A DNA stretch of 64,000 nt from Streptomyces sp. Tue6028. Lineage in GTDB: Bacteria > Actinomycetota > Actinomycetes > Streptomycetales > Streptomycetaceae. Position numbers and translations under genes: made by a program. Numbering within the stretch: the stretch's first letter is position 1; the number at the start of each line of letters is the position of its first letter. Below are positions 46,612 to 55,870 of the stretch, piece after piece. The DNA is taken from NCBI RefSeq assembly GCF_002300165.1, contig NZ_MLCE01000008.1, positions 93,032 to 157,031 of the forward strand, in the 5' to 3' direction. The notes under the pieces were generated by a model that saw nothing but the letters and a program-made list of their open reading frames with translations, was not told the origin of the DNA and did not search any database.

Positions 46612-48000
46612 ATGGCTCCCCTTTCGAAGGCGGGCGCGGCGCTCGCCGCGCTCCGCACGGATCTGAGCGGCGAGGTCCTCGCCCCGGACGACCCGGGCTA
46701 CGACGAAGCCCGGGTCGTCTTCAACGCGATGATCGACCGGCGGCCCGCCGTGATCGCCCAGTGCGAGAACGACGCCGACGTGATCCGCTCGGTCCGCTTC
46801 GCACGGGACCTGGACCTGGCGGTCGCGGTCCGCGGCGGCGGGCACAGCGTGGCGGGCATGGCCCTCGGTGACGCCGCCCTGGTGATCGACCTGCGGCGGA
46901 TGCACGAGGTCACGGTGCACCCCGGATCGGCGAGCGTACGCATCCAGGGCGGCGCCACGATGAGGCACATGGACACCGCCACCCAGCCCCACCACATGGC
47001 GACCACGGGGGGCCGCGCCTCCACGACCGGCGTCGGCGGCTTCGTGCTGGGCGGCGGCACCGGCTGGCTGGACCGGGCGTTCGGCCTCGCCATCGACAAT
47101 CTGCTCGGCGTCGAGCTCGTCACCGCGGACGGTACGGCCGTCCGCGCGAGCCACGACGAGAACCCGGAACTGTTCTGGGCGCTGCACGGCGGCGGCGGGA
47201 ATTTCGGTGTCGCCACCGCGCTCACCCTGCACCTGCACGAGTTGCCCGAGTTCTCCTTCGCCCTGGTGATCTTCCTCCCCGAGCACGGGCCGGACGTGCT
47301 GCGCACCTACCGCGAGATCATCACGACCGGCCCGCAGGAGGCGGGCGGCGGCATCCTCTATCTGACCGGTCCCCCGGAAAACTTCATCCCCGCCCATCTG
47401 GTGGGCACGCGGCTGCTCGCCGCCGTGGTGACGTACACGGGCGGCGAGGAGGATCTGCGCAAGGTCGCCCAGCCGCTGCTGGCGCTGCCGCACGAGGCGG
47501 AGATCGTGACGGCCATGCCGTACGCGGAGTTCCAGACGATGTTCGACGACCCTCCCGACATGCGCAACTACTGGTCCGCGGAGTACATGGCGGCGGCTCC
47601 CGACGCCATGCTCGACGTCTTCCACTCCCTCGGCGAGCGGGTGCCCGTGCCCACGGGAACCCAGCACGTGCTGTTCCCGCAGGGCGGCGCGATCGCCACC
47701 GGGCCCGCCGACTACCCGGTGCCGTACCGGGACGCGCCCTGGGTGGTGCATCCCTTCGGCGTCTGGGAGGACCCCGCCGACGACGAACGGTGCATCGACT
47801 GGGTCAGGGAGGTCCGGGAGAGCGTGCGGCCCTGGAGCACCGGCGCCGTCTACCTCAACTTCATCGGCGACGAGGGCGCGGACCGGATCGTGGCCGGTCT
47901 GGGCGCCGAGAACCTCAGACGTCTGGCCGCGGTGAAGGCCTCGTGGGACCCCGACAACGTCTTCCGTTTCAACCACAACATCAGGCCCGTACCGGAGTGA
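46612..48000 (+). CDS. FAD-linked oxidase, BBE/6-HDNO type
   Basis: A 462-residue flavoprotein. The PP-loop FAD domain has VAVRGGGHSVAG (71-82) with H78 expected to carry covalent FAD, then TGGRASTTGVGGFVLGGGTGW. The C-terminal BBE segment ends in FRFNHNIRPVPE. Family members oxidise amines, sugars or natural-product intermediates with oxygen. ATG 46612 has an AAAGGGGG site about 9 nt upstream. It follows the GH15 gene by 89 nt on the same strand but no functional link is evident. Confidence 0.85.
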   Translation: MAPLSKAGAALAALRTDLSGEVLAPDDPGYDEARVVFNAMIDRRPAVIAQCENDADVIRSVRFARDLDLAVAVRGGGHSVAGMALGDAALVIDLRRMHEVTVHPGSASVRIQGGATMRHMDTATQPHHMATTGGRASTTGVGGFVLGGGTGWLDRAFGLAIDNLLGVELVTADGTAVRASHDENPELFWALHGGGGNFGVATALTLHLHELPEFSFALVIFLPEHGPDVLRTYREIITTGPQEAGGGILYLTGPPENFIPAHLVGTRLLAAVVTYTGGEEDLRKVAQPLLALPHEAEIVTAMPYAEFQTMFDDPPDMRNYWSAEYMAAAPDAMLDVFHSLGERVPVPTGTQHVLFPQGGAIATGPADYPVPYRDAPWVVHPFGVWEDPADDERCIDWVREVRESVRPWSTGAVYLNFIGDEGADRIVAGLGAENLRRLAAVKASWDPDNVFRFNHNIRPVPE

Positions 48001-48129
48001 GCACGGCGGCCAGCACCGGGCCCGGCACCCTCCGACCGGTCCCGCGGCGCCTGCCGGGGCCGGTCCCGCGGAGCTTTCCGGAACCCCGGAAGATGCCCCC
48101 GGAACGCATCCACGGGTAGCGTCCGCCGT

Positions 48130-49758
48130 ATGGACAGCCGTTACGACACCCAGGGCGCCGGAATCACCGTGCAGCGGGCCCTCGAGCTGCCCGGACTGCG
48201 CAGCGGACTGCCGGAGATCCTCGCCGGAGCCGACCGCCTGCAGCGCACCGTGCGCTGGGTGCACGCGGGCGAGGTCCCGAACATCGCCTCGCTGCTCAAG
48301 GGCGGCGAGCTGCTCCTGACGACGGGATACGGGCTCGGCACCCGCCCCGCGGACCAGCGCGCCTTCGTCCGCACCCTCGCCGAGCGCGGTATCGCCGCGC
48401 TCGTCGTGGAGCTGGGACCACGCTTCACCCGGCTGCCCTCCGCGCTCGTCGACACGGCACGGGCCGCCGGTCTTCCGCTGGTCCAGCTGCACCGCGAGGT
48501 GCCGTTCGTGACGGTCACGGAGGAGGTGCACACCGAGATCGTCAACGGCCACTACGCGCTGCTCCAGCAGGCCGAGGAGGTGCACAGGCGCTGCACGGAG
48601 GCGCTCCTCGGCGGCGGCGGTGTGCCCCAAGTCCTGGACATCCTGGCGGACTTCAGCGGCGACCCGGTCTTCCTGGAGACGGCGGACGGACAGCTGCTGT
48701 ACGCCGCCGGGACGAAGTCCGCCGGTGCCGACCCGCTCCAGGTGTGGGAGGGCCTGCGCGGCCAGCACAAGGAGGAGCCGCCCGCCGGCACGACGCTCGT
48801 GGACGTGCCCGGGGGCGGCCCCGGCTCGGGCTCGGTGCGGGCACGTCTCGTTCTGCTGCCGGTCGGCAATCCTGTCGCTCCGGTGCACCGGATCGCGGCG
48901 GAGCGGGCCGCCGGCATCCTGGCCGTCGTCCTGATGCAGGCCCGCCAGGAGGAGGAGCTCGCGGCGCGCGGGCGCGGCGACTTCCTCACCGATCTCGCCG
49001 AGGGCCGTATCGCGGCCGAGGACGCGCCCGCGCAGGCCCGGGTACTCGGCTTCAAGCCCGGTGCCGGGCCACTCCTCCCGGTCGTCATGCGTCTCGCCGA
49101 CGGCCCCTCCCCCGGCGGCGGTTGGGCGGTCCTGGCCCGCGCGGTCGCCGAGGAGCTGGCCTCGGTCGGAGTCCCCCTGCTGCTCGGCGTGCGCCCCGTC
49201 GAGGGCCGCGTGCCGCTGCTCGTGGGACTGCGCTCGGAGTCCGAACGCCCGGCGGTGGCGGACCGGGTCGCCGCGGCGCTGCGGGCCGGTGTGGAACGCG
49301 CGGGCATGCAACGGCCCGGTGCACAGCCGCCGGTGGTGGTCGTCGGCGTCGCGGGCGGCTGGACCGCCGCCTCGGCCGGTCTGCGGCACGCCGCGGAGAC
49401 GGCGACGGCGGCGCAGGGCCTGTCGGACCGCCCCTGGTACGACGCGCGCCGCCTGGACATCGACCTGCTGCTGTGGCGGCTGCGCGACCATCCGGACCTG
49501 GCGGCCTTCGTGGACCGCGCGATCGGCCCGCTGCGCGACCACGACAACCGCTCCAAGCCGCCTCTGCTGCCCACTCTGGAGACCTACTTGGCGCACGCGG
49601 GCCGCAAGGCGGAGACCGCCCGCGAGCTGCACCTGAACCGGCAGACCCTCTACAACCGCCTAGCCAGGATCGGCGAGTTGCTCGGCACGGACCTGGACGA
49701 CCCGCAGACGGTCATGGCGTTGAGTCTGGCGCTGCGGGCCCGCCGCCACGTCCCGTAG
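48130..49758 (+). CDS. PucR/CdaR-family transcriptional regulator
   Basis: A 542-residue regulator. The N-terminal PucR domain (about 14-135) has LRSGLPEILAGADRLQRTVR and WVHAGEVPNIASLLKGGELL, a GGDEF-like middle part follows, and the C-terminal HTH (about 475-540) reads AGRKAETARELHLNRQTLYN. PucR proteins control purine or amino-acid catabolism genes. The ATG has TAGCGT 7 nt upstream and no Shine-Dalgarno, indicating a leaderless mRNA. The FAD oxidase upstream is a candidate target, by adjacency only. Confidence 0.9.
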   Translation: MDSRYDTQGAGITVQRALELPGLRSGLPEILAGADRLQRTVRWVHAGEVPNIASLLKGGELLLTTGYGLGTRPADQRAFVRTLAERGIAALVVELGPRFTRLPSALVDTARAAGLPLVQLHREVPFVTVTEEVHTEIVNGHYALLQQAEEVHRRCTEALLGGGGVPQVLDILADFSGDPVFLETADGQLLYAAGTKSAGADPLQVWEGLRGQHKEEPPAGTTLVDVPGGGPGSGSVRARLVLLPVGNPVAPVHRIAAERAAGILAVVLMQARQEEELAARGRGDFLTDLAEGRIAAEDAPAQARVLGFKPGAGPLLPVVMRLADGPSPGGGWAVLARAVAEELASVGVPLLLGVRPVEGRVPLLVGLRSESERPAVADRVAAALRAGVERAGMQRPGAQPPVVVVGVAGGWTAASAGLRHAAETATAAQGLSDRPWYDARRLDIDLLLWRLRDHPDLAAFVDRAIGPLRDHDNRSKPPLLPTLETYLAHAGRKAETARELHLNRQTLYNRLARIGELLGTDLDDPQTVMALSLALRARRHVP

Positions 49759-49778
49759 CCGGTCCGCGGCGAGGGAGC

Positions 49779-50915
49779 TCAGGCAAGGAGCTGAGTCTGC
49801 GTCAACTCGTCGTAAACGCTGAGTACTTGGGCCACCGTCTCGTCCTCGGTCGGCCAGCCGGCGGCCTGCCGGGTGCCCCGCTCCTTCAGGAGTTCCCGGT
49901 GTGCGGGGTCGCCGAGCAGGCGCACCACGGCATCGGCGAGGGCGTCCGCGTCGCCGTACGGGACGAGTTCGGCGGCGTCGCCGACGAGTTCGGGGATGCC
50001 GCCGACCGCGGTGGCGACGAGCGGCACGCCCGCGTGCAGGGCCTCCTGCGCGAGGACCGAGCGCGACTCCCAACTGCTGGGCAGCAGTACGAGATCGGCG
50101 GCCGAGAGAAGGTCCGCGACATCACCGCGCCGTCCGATCAGACGGGCGGGCAGCTCTTCGTCCTCGATCCGCCGCTGGAGCACCGCCCGCAGCGGCCCCT
50201 CCCCCGCGATGACGAGCAGCGGCACGGGATCGAGGCGCCGCCAGGAGCGTGCCGCGTCCAGCAGGACGTCGTAGCCGCGATGCCGGTCGAGCGAGCCGAC
50301 GGCCATGAGCAACGGGCGTTCGGTGGCGCCGAGTTCGGCCCGCACCTTGAGCGGCGAGAGGTCGGGGTCCTGCGGCTCCGCGGGGGTGCGGGGCGCGGGC
50401 AGGGCGACGGCGGCGAGCCGTGCGTCGCGGGCGCCCCTTCTGCGCGCCCGGTCCACCAGATCGGAGGAGGTGCCCAGCACCACGGCGGCGGCCCGGGCGA
50501 CCCTCCGCTCCAGCAGCCGCAGCAGATGGGCCCGGGCTCCCTCGGCGTGCGCGCGCGTGTGCCAGGTGACGACGAGCGGTACACGCAGTCCGCTGAGGGC
50601 CAGCATCGCCCGCAGCCCGGCGTGCAGTCCGTGCGCGTGGACCAGGTCGGCGTCCGCGCACGCCGCCCGCAGCGCGGTCACGGAGGCGGGGTCGCTGCTG
50701 CGCGGCACGGGCACGTGCTGCGCGCCCACGTGCGTGAAGCCGTACGCCCGGTCCGCCTCGGCGGGAGCGCACACCGTGACGCGCACCCCTCGGGCCACCA
50801 GGCCCGCGGCGAGCGACCGCACATGCGCGCTGCTGCCCGCGCTCCCGCCGCCGAGCACCTGCACGGTGCGCAGGGCGGACTGGCCGTGCGGCGGGTGGCT
50901 GCTCACGTGGGTCAC
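49779..50915 (-). CDS. Glycosyltransferase family 4
   Basis: A 378-residue GT-B enzyme. The acceptor half has GGGSAGSSAHVRSLAAGLVA, and the donor half (about 190-378) has LLMAVGSLDRHRGYDVLL and the family E-x7-E in ESRSVLAQEALHAGVPLVAT. The sugar and acceptor are unknown. GTG 50915 is about 10 nt after AGGAG and is preferred over 50951. In Streptomyces this gene commonly sits beside recN. Confidence 0.88.
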   Translation of the reverse strand: MTHVSSHPPHGQSALRTVQVLGGGSAGSSAHVRSLAAGLVARGVRVTVCAPAEADRAYGFTHVGAQHVPVPRSSDPASVTALRAACADADLVHAHGLHAGLRAMLALSGLRVPLVVTWHTRAHAEGARAHLLRLLERRVARAAAVVLGTSSDLVDRARRRGARDARLAAVALPAPRTPAEPQDPDLSPLKVRAELGATERPLLMAVGSLDRHRGYDVLLDAARSWRRLDPVPLLVIAGEGPLRAVLQRRIEDEELPARLIGRRGDVADLLSAADLVLLPSSWESRSVLAQEALHAGVPLVATAVGGIPELVGDAAELVPYGDADALADAVVRLLGDPAHRELLKERGTRQAAGWPTEDETVAQVLSVYDELTQTQLLA

Positions 50916-51275
50916 GCGGCCGGGGCTCCTGGTTCGGCGTCGGACGGTCACGAAGAAACGTACAGAAGGTTCGTGCGGGAGTGTGACGCACAGCGCGCTC
51001 CGCGTGCTCCGCGGACTTCGCGTACTCCGCCAAGGATGCCAGGCCGTACGGGTGTTCCGGGACCGTCGCCGGTACGGGGCGCGGCGGACGGGGCGACTCG
51101 CCGAGGCCGATCACTCACACGGGTGAGAAGTCCCCTGCATGTGGGAGGGGTTGGCGGGGGTGCGCCGACCCCTCCGCAAGGCGCGCGACAACATGTTCAC
51201 GCCGCCACACCCCCCAACGCGCCCGAAGTCCCGCGTAGGGCCCGGCCGAACCGACAGCGGCACGGTCGGGCAGCT

Positions 51276-51299
51276 CCGCCGCGGGGAGACCCGCGGCGG
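51276..51299. terminator. Hairpin with GAGA loop downstream of recN
   Basis: A perfect 10-bp GC stem (51276-51285 with 51290-51299) closed by a GAGA tetraloop, a stable GNRA-type loop if transcribed from plus; the minus transcript has UCUC. It stands about 85 nt past the recN stop. Confidence 0.6.
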
Positions 51300-51318
51300 C
51301 GAAGGGCCCCGACGGCAT

Positions 51319-51349
51319 ACGCCCGGCGGGTGCGTGCCGTGCCGGGCGT
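51319..51349. terminator. First hairpin downstream of recN
   Basis: A 9-bp stem ACGCCCGGC / GCCGGGCGT with 13-nt loop, about 33 nt after the recN stop on the minus strand. Confidence 0.55.
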
Positions 51350-51381
51350 CGTGGCCCCGGGCCGGTCCGGACGACACCCAC

Positions 51382-53112
51382 CTAGCCGTCGGCGCGCGCC
51401 GTCGCCAGCAGTTCCTCGGCGTGGGCCCGCGCCGTCTCCGAGTCCTCCTGTCCGGCGAGCATCCGCGACAGTTCGCGGATCCGCTCCTCGCCCTCCAGGA
51501 CCTTCACCCCGGACCGGGTGACCGACCCGTCGTTGGTCTTCTCGACGAGCAGCTGCCGGTCGGCGAACGCCGCCACCTGCGGCAGGTGCGTCACGACCAC
51601 GACCTGGGCGGTCCTGGCCAGCTTGGCGAGCCGGCGTCCGATCTCCACTGCGGCCTTGCCGCCGACGCCGGCGTCGACCTCGTCGAACAGATAGGTCGGG
51701 ACCGGGTCCGTGCCCGCGAAGACCACCTCGACGGCGAGCATCACGCGCGAGAGTTCACCGCCCGACGCGCCCTTGGCGATGGGCCTCGGCGGCGCACCGG
51801 GGTGGGGGGCGAGCAGCAGCTCGACCTCGTCGACGCCCGCGGGCCCGTACGCGACGGTGCGCCCGCCGAGCTCCACGCCGTCCGGGTCGTCCGTCTGCCG
51901 GATGTCGAAGGACACGCGCGCGTGCGGCATGGCGAGCGAAGCCAGTTCGGCGGTGACGGCGGCGGCGAACCGTGCGGCCGCCTCCGTGCGGGCGTCGGTC
52001 AAGGCCTGTGCGAGTCCGCCCAGTTCGGTGCGCAACGCGTCCCGTTCGGCGGTCAGTTCGTCGATCCGCTCGTCGTCGCCGTCGAGTTCGGTGAGCCGCG
52101 CGGCGCCCTGTTCGGCCCAGGTGAGCACGGCGGCGATGTCCTCGCCGTACTTCCGGGTCAGCTGCGTGAGCGCGGCGCGGCGCTCCTCGACCGCGGCGAG
52201 CCGCAGCGGGTCGGCGTCGAGGTCGTCGGCGTATCCGGCCAGCTCGCCCGCGACGTCACCGAGCAGGATCCCGATCTCGCCGATACGCCCGGAGAGGGCG
52301 GCGAGGGCGGAGTCGTGGGACCGCACGGCCTCCAGCGCCCGGTGGGCGCCCGCGACGAGCGTGGTGGCGTCGATCCCCTCGGGGTCCTCGGGATTGCCCG
52401 CCAGGGCAGCGTGCGCGGCGGTGGCGGCCGAGGCCAGCGCCTCCGCGTGGCCGAGCCGCTCGGCTTCGGCGGCCAGCTCGACGTCCTCGCCGGCCCGCGG
52501 CTCGACGGCCGCGATCTCGTCGAGTCCGAAGCGGAGCATGTCGGCTTCCTGGGCCCGCTCGCGCGCTCGCGTGGTGATCTCTTCCAGTTCCACCGAGACG
52601 GCCCGCAGCCGCCGGTAGGCGCCGGCGTACTTGGCGAGCGGCACCGCGACGGCGTCCCCGGCGTACCGGTCGAGCGCCTGCCGCTGCCGGGACAGTTTGA
52701 GCAGCCCCTGCTGGTCGGTCTGGCCGTGCACGGCGACGAGCTCGTCGGCGAGCTCGGCGAGGACGCCCACCGGTACCGAGCGTCCGCCGAGGTGCGCCCG
52801 TGAACGTCCCTCCGCGGAAACGGTACGGCTGATGAGCAGGGCTCCGTCGTCGAGCTCCGCCCCGGCCTCCTCGGCCCGTACGAGGGCGGTCCCGCCGGCG
52901 GGTACGGCGATCCGCCCCTCCACGACCGCGTTCTTCGCGCCGATCCGTACGAGGGCCGGGTCCGCGCGCCCGCCCAGCAGCAGCCCGAGGCTGGTGACCA
53001 CCATCGTCTTGCCCGCACCGGTCTCACCGGTCACGGCGGTGAAGCCTGGCGACAGCTCGACGACGGCGTCGTCGATGACTCCGAGCGACCGTATCCGCAT
53101 CTCCTCCAACAC
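51382..53112 (-). CDS. recN: DNA repair ATPase RecN
   Basis: A 576-residue SMC-like protein for double-strand-break repair. Walker A GETGAGKT is at 29-36, the signature at about 450 (GASGGELSRVMLA), and Walker B just after (YLFDEVDAGVGG). The middle (about 150-360) is coiled coil. GTG 53112 with AAGG at 8 nt gives the short N-terminus typical of Streptomyces (LEEMRIRSLG). nadK lies 179 bp upstream on the same strand, as in mycobacteria. Confidence 0.95.
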   Translation of the reverse strand: MLEEMRIRSLGVIDDAVVELSPGFTAVTGETGAGKTMVVTSLGLLLGGRADPALVRIGAKNAVVEGRIAVPAGGTALVRAEEAGAELDDGALLISRTVSAEGRSRAHLGGRSVPVGVLAELADELVAVHGQTDQQGLLKLSRQRQALDRYAGDAVAVPLAKYAGAYRRLRAVSVELEEITTRARERAQEADMLRFGLDEIAAVEPRAGEDVELAAEAERLGHAEALASAATAAHAALAGNPEDPEGIDATTLVAGAHRALEAVRSHDSALAALSGRIGEIGILLGDVAGELAGYADDLDADPLRLAAVEERRAALTQLTRKYGEDIAAVLTWAEQGAARLTELDGDDERIDELTAERDALRTELGGLAQALTDARTEAAARFAAAVTAELASLAMPHARVSFDIRQTDDPDGVELGGRTVAYGPAGVDEVELLLAPHPGAPPRPIAKGASGGELSRVMLAVEVVFAGTDPVPTYLFDEVDAGVGGKAAVEIGRRLAKLARTAQVVVVTHLPQVAAFADRQLLVEKTNDGSVTRSGVKVLEGEERIRELSRMLAGQEDSETARAHAEELLATARADG

Positions 53113-53291
53113 GGACACGACCTTACGAGGTCGGAGCCCGTGTGTGCGACGGGCCCCGCCCCGCCGGAGCGAAGACGCAGGTGACAAGGGACCGCAAAGA
53201 CGCCCTTGTCACCCGCGGGAGTGGGTTTCCGAGTGGTCCGTCGCACGGACGAAGGGCCCGCCGCACGCGCGTGGCAGGCCCCTGCGTGCGC

Positions 53292-54197
53292 CTAGTGAGG
53301 GGCTCCCCGCCACCCCGAGACCGGCAGCGCGAACTTCGCCACGAGCCGGTCGGTGAAGGACGCGTGGTGCAGCCGTGCGAGCCGTACCGGCACGGCGCCC
53401 CGCCGGACCTCCACACGGGCTCCGGGCGGCAGCTCCACGGTCCGCCGGCCGTCGCACCACAGGACACCCGGCGGGACATGCGGCAGCACCTCAACGGCCA
53501 GCACGGAGTCCGGGGAGGTGACGAGGGGCTTGGCGAACAGCGCGTGCGCGCTGATGGGCACCATGAGCAGCGCCTCCACCTCCGGCCACACGACGGGCCC
53601 GCCCGCGGAGAAGGCGTAGGCCGTGGAGCCCGTCGGGGTCGCGCAGACGATGCCGTCGCAGCCGAAGCCGGTCACGGGCCGCCCGTCGATCTCCAGGACG
53701 ACTTCGAGGAGCTTCTCGGCGGACACCTTCTGCACGGCGGCCTCGTTGAGCGCCCAGTCCGTGTGCACGATGTCGCCGTTGCGGTGCACGACGACGTCGA
53801 CGGTCATGCGCTCCTCGACCTCGTACGCCTTGGTGACGACACGGTCGACGACCTTGTCGAGGTCGTCCCGCTCGGCCTCCGCGAGGAAGCCGACGCGGCC
53901 GAGGTTGACCCCGAGCATGGGCACTCCGGAGGCCCGGGCGAACTCCGCGCCGCGCAGCAGGGTGCCGTCACCCCCGAGGACGATGAGCAGCTCGCAGCCG
54001 TCGAGACACTGCGGCGTCGCCTCCCCGATCAGCTCCACCTCGTCGGGCAGCGGCAGGTCGGCCGCCTCCGCCTCCAGGACCCGTACGCCGATTCCGGAGC
54101 GCAGCAGCCCCTGGACGACCAGCTCGGCGCTGCGGATGGCCGCCGGCCTCCCCGTGTGGGCCAGCAGGAAAACAGTACGAGCTCGGGTCTGTGTCAA
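53292..54197 (-). CDS. nadK: NAD kinase
   Basis: A 301-residue NAD(+) kinase that makes NADP. G75-G-D-G-T79 is the catalytic motif, followed by NLGRVGFLAEAE and the NE/D-binding TDWALNEAAVQK. GFGCDGIVCATPTGSTAYAFSAGG is the second NAD site. Its start overlaps the tlyA stop by 4 nt, so translation is coupled. With recN and tlyA it forms the conserved actinobacterial tlyA-nadK-recN order. Confidence 0.96.
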   Translation of the reverse strand: MTQTRARTVFLLAHTGRPAAIRSAELVVQGLLRSGIGVRVLEAEAADLPLPDEVELIGEATPQCLDGCELLIVLGGDGTLLRGAEFARASGVPMLGVNLGRVGFLAEAERDDLDKVVDRVVTKAYEVEERMTVDVVVHRNGDIVHTDWALNEAAVQKVSAEKLLEVVLEIDGRPVTGFGCDGIVCATPTGSTAYAFSAGGPVVWPEVEALLMVPISAHALFAKPLVTSPDSVLAVEVLPHVPPGVLWCDGRRTVELPPGARVEVRRGAVPVRLARLHHASFTDRLVAKFALPVSGWRGAPH

Positions 54198-55009
54198 CGC
54201 GGCCCCTCCGCCACTGCACGGTCAACGTCGGCCGGGTCGAGTTCGGGTGCCCCGGCACGCAGCCACAGAAAGTACTCGACATTGCCCGAGGGTCCGGGCA
54301 GTGGGCTGGCGGTCACACCCTTCACTCCGAGCCCCAGTTCCCGGGCTCGTCCGGCCACCCCGCGCACGGCCTCGGCGCGCAGTTCGGGGCTGCGGACGAC
54401 ACCGCCGCTCCCCAGCCGTTCCTTCCCCACCTCGAACTGCGGCTTGACCATCATCACCAGGTCGGCGTCCGGCGCCGCGCACCGCACCAGGGCGGGCAGC
54501 ACCAGTCCGAGCGGGATGAAGGACAGATCCCCGACAACAAGGTCCACGGGCTCCCCATCGATCGCCTCCAACGTCAACTCGCGTACGTTCGTACGGTCCT
54601 TGACGGTGACACGTTCATCGCTCTGCAGAGACCAGGCGAGTTGTCCGTATCCCACGTCGACGGCGACGACCTGGGCGGCGCCCGCGCGCAGCAGGACATC
54701 GGTGAAGCCTCCGGTGGACGCGCCGGCGTCCAGCGCCCGCCGTCCTGCGACCTTCAGCCCCTGCGGTACGAACGCCTCCAGGGCGCCGGCGAGCTTGTGC
54801 CCGCCGCGCGAGACGTAGTCGGGGTCGCTGTCGTCCTGGGTGACCACGATCGCGGCCGCGGTCTCCACCTGAGTGGCGGGCTTGGTCGCGAGCGTCTTGC
54901 CGACGGAGACCCTTCCCGCGGCGATCAGCTGGCCGGCGTGCTCGCGCGAGCGTGCGAGCTTCCGGCGGACCAGCTCGGCGTCGAGGCGGCGGCGTGCCAC
55001 TCCTGCCAC
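54194..55009 (-). CDS. tlyA: TlyA: rRNA 2'-O-methyltransferase/hemolysin family
   Basis: A 271-residue protein. An S4 RNA-binding domain (about 5-65, RRRLDAELVRRKLARSREHA) precedes a FtsJ-type methyltransferase (about 75-265) with SAM motif ALDAGASTGGFTDVLL and the catalytic lysine in VMMVKPQFEVGKE. TlyA methylates 16S and 23S rRNA and in mycobacteria governs capreomycin sensitivity. GTG 55009 gives the known AGVARRRLDAEL beginning; AGGAG lies about 11 nt before. Confidence 0.93.
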   Translation of the reverse strand: MAGVARRRLDAELVRRKLARSREHAGQLIAAGRVSVGKTLATKPATQVETAAAIVVTQDDSDPDYVSRGGHKLAGALEAFVPQGLKVAGRRALDAGASTGGFTDVLLRAGAAQVVAVDVGYGQLAWSLQSDERVTVKDRTNVRELTLEAIDGEPVDLVVGDLSFIPLGLVLPALVRCAAPDADLVMMVKPQFEVGKERLGSGGVVRSPELRAEAVRGVAGRARELGLGVKGVTASPLPGPSGNVEYFLWLRAGAPELDPADVDRAVAEGPR

Positions 55010-55016
55010 GTTCGGT

Positions 55017-55406
55017 TCAGCTCCTAGTGCCATACGTCGTCGGGGGCGCCGGAGGTCCCGGGCGGGCGTCGAGCGCGGTGAGCGCGTCGCGCAGCCCCCG
55101 GTGTACATCCTCGTACACCTCGACGTGTCCGTCCGTGGCGAGGTGGTCGGCATCGGTCAGCCGCTCCAGCTGGGCGTCCACGTCCGCATTGCCGGTCGGG
55201 GTGCGGGGGACGTCCAGCGGGGCCGGGCCGGCGGGATCGCACGCGGGTTCGACGTCGGGGACGGTGTCCCGCGCCTCCTCGCCCTCGGGTCCGGCCGTCC
55301 GGGAGGGCACGCCGGACGGCCCGCTCTCGGGCACCGTCACCTGCGGCTCGGGCTCCACGGCCGTCGGCTGTGCCGGGGCCCCGGCCTCGGGAACTGACTC
55401 GCTCAT
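55017..55406 (-). CDS. Small acidic conserved protein upstream of tlyA
   Basis: A 129-residue protein. Residues 1-70 are Pro/Glu-rich and probably disordered. Residues about 72-115 form the conserved part (NADVDAQLERLTDADHLATD then VEVYEDVHRGLRDALTAL), likely a helical hairpin that Streptomyces homologues keep at this place. The function is unknown. It ends 7 nt before tlyA and is probably in its operon. TAGCGT 6 nt before the ATG and no ribosome site suggest a leaderless mRNA. Confidence 0.75.
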   Translation of the reverse strand: MSESVPEAGAPAQPTAVEPEPQVTVPESGPSGVPSRTAGPEGEEARDTVPDVEPACDPAGPAPLDVPRTPTGNADVDAQLERLTDADHLATDGHVEVYEDVHRGLRDALTALDARPGPPAPPTTYGTRS

Positions 55407-55448
55407 GCCCCGACGCTACCGCGAAGCGCTGCGGTAACGTCGATCGCG

Positions 55449-55796
55449 ATGGCGACGATTGAGGAGTGCCGCACCGCACTCGACAAGCTCTCTGACAACC
55501 TGGCGGGCGCCGAGGGGGACGTACGCAGCGCGGCGGCCCTGAACCGCTCGCTCAGCTGCCGTATCACCGACCTCGACATCACCTTCGTGGGCCGCCTGAA
55601 GGACGGCCGGATCGAGGTCCTCGACACGCTGCCCGGCACACCGCGCGAGCGAGCCCAGATACGGCTCACGATGAGCGGCGACGACCTCGTGTCGATGGTG
55701 AACGGCGAGCTGAACTTCGCGAAGGCCTGGGGTGCGGGCCGGGTACGGCTGGAGGCCGGCCTGCGGGACCTGTTCCGGCTCCGGTCCCTTCTCTAG
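55449..55796 (+). CDS. SCP2 sterol-binding-domain protein
   Basis: A 115-residue single-domain protein with the SCP2 fold (from about residue 20): LSCRITDLDITFVGRLKDGR and RLTMSGDDLVSMVNGELNFA, ending in AWGAGRVRLEAGLRDLFRL. SCP2 domains bind lipids or act as accessory modules. It is divergent from the 55406 gene with a 42-bp gap that must contain both promoters; TAACGT lies 8 nt before its ATG, again a leaderless layout. Confidence 0.85.
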   Translation: MATIEECRTALDKLSDNLAGAEGDVRSAAALNRSLSCRITDLDITFVGRLKDGRIEVLDTLPGTPRERAQIRLTMSGDDLVSMVNGELNFAKAWGAGRVRLEAGLRDLFRLRSLL

Positions 55797-55839
55797 CCGT
55801 TCTCCAGCCGTGGCGGCCCGTTCCGGCCTGTGGCCGTTC

Positions 55840-55861
55840 TCGGGGCCCGTACGGGCCCCGA
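55840..55861. terminator. Palindromic hairpin between the SCP2 gene and the siderophore transporter
   Basis: TCGGGGCCCGT-ACGGGCCCCGA is a perfect 22-bp palindrome between two convergent genes, 10 nt past the ATPase stop. It can serve both. Confidence 0.65.
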
Positions 55862-55870
55862 ACCCTTCTC

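Larger units (their letters stand above)
50916..51381. other. Intergenic region between recN and the glycosyltransferase
   Basis: A 466-bp gap. It holds the recN terminators (51319-51349 and 51276-51299), a further imperfect 13-bp hairpin (51144-51156 with 51163-51175), and the glycosyltransferase promoter region. No gene is visible. Confidence 0.55.

Noticed and set aside
46231..49632. Minus-strand open frame of about 1130 residues across GH15, FAD oxidase and PucR genes
   Set aside because: It crosses three recognisable plus-strand genes and has no domain; it is a codon-bias artefact.
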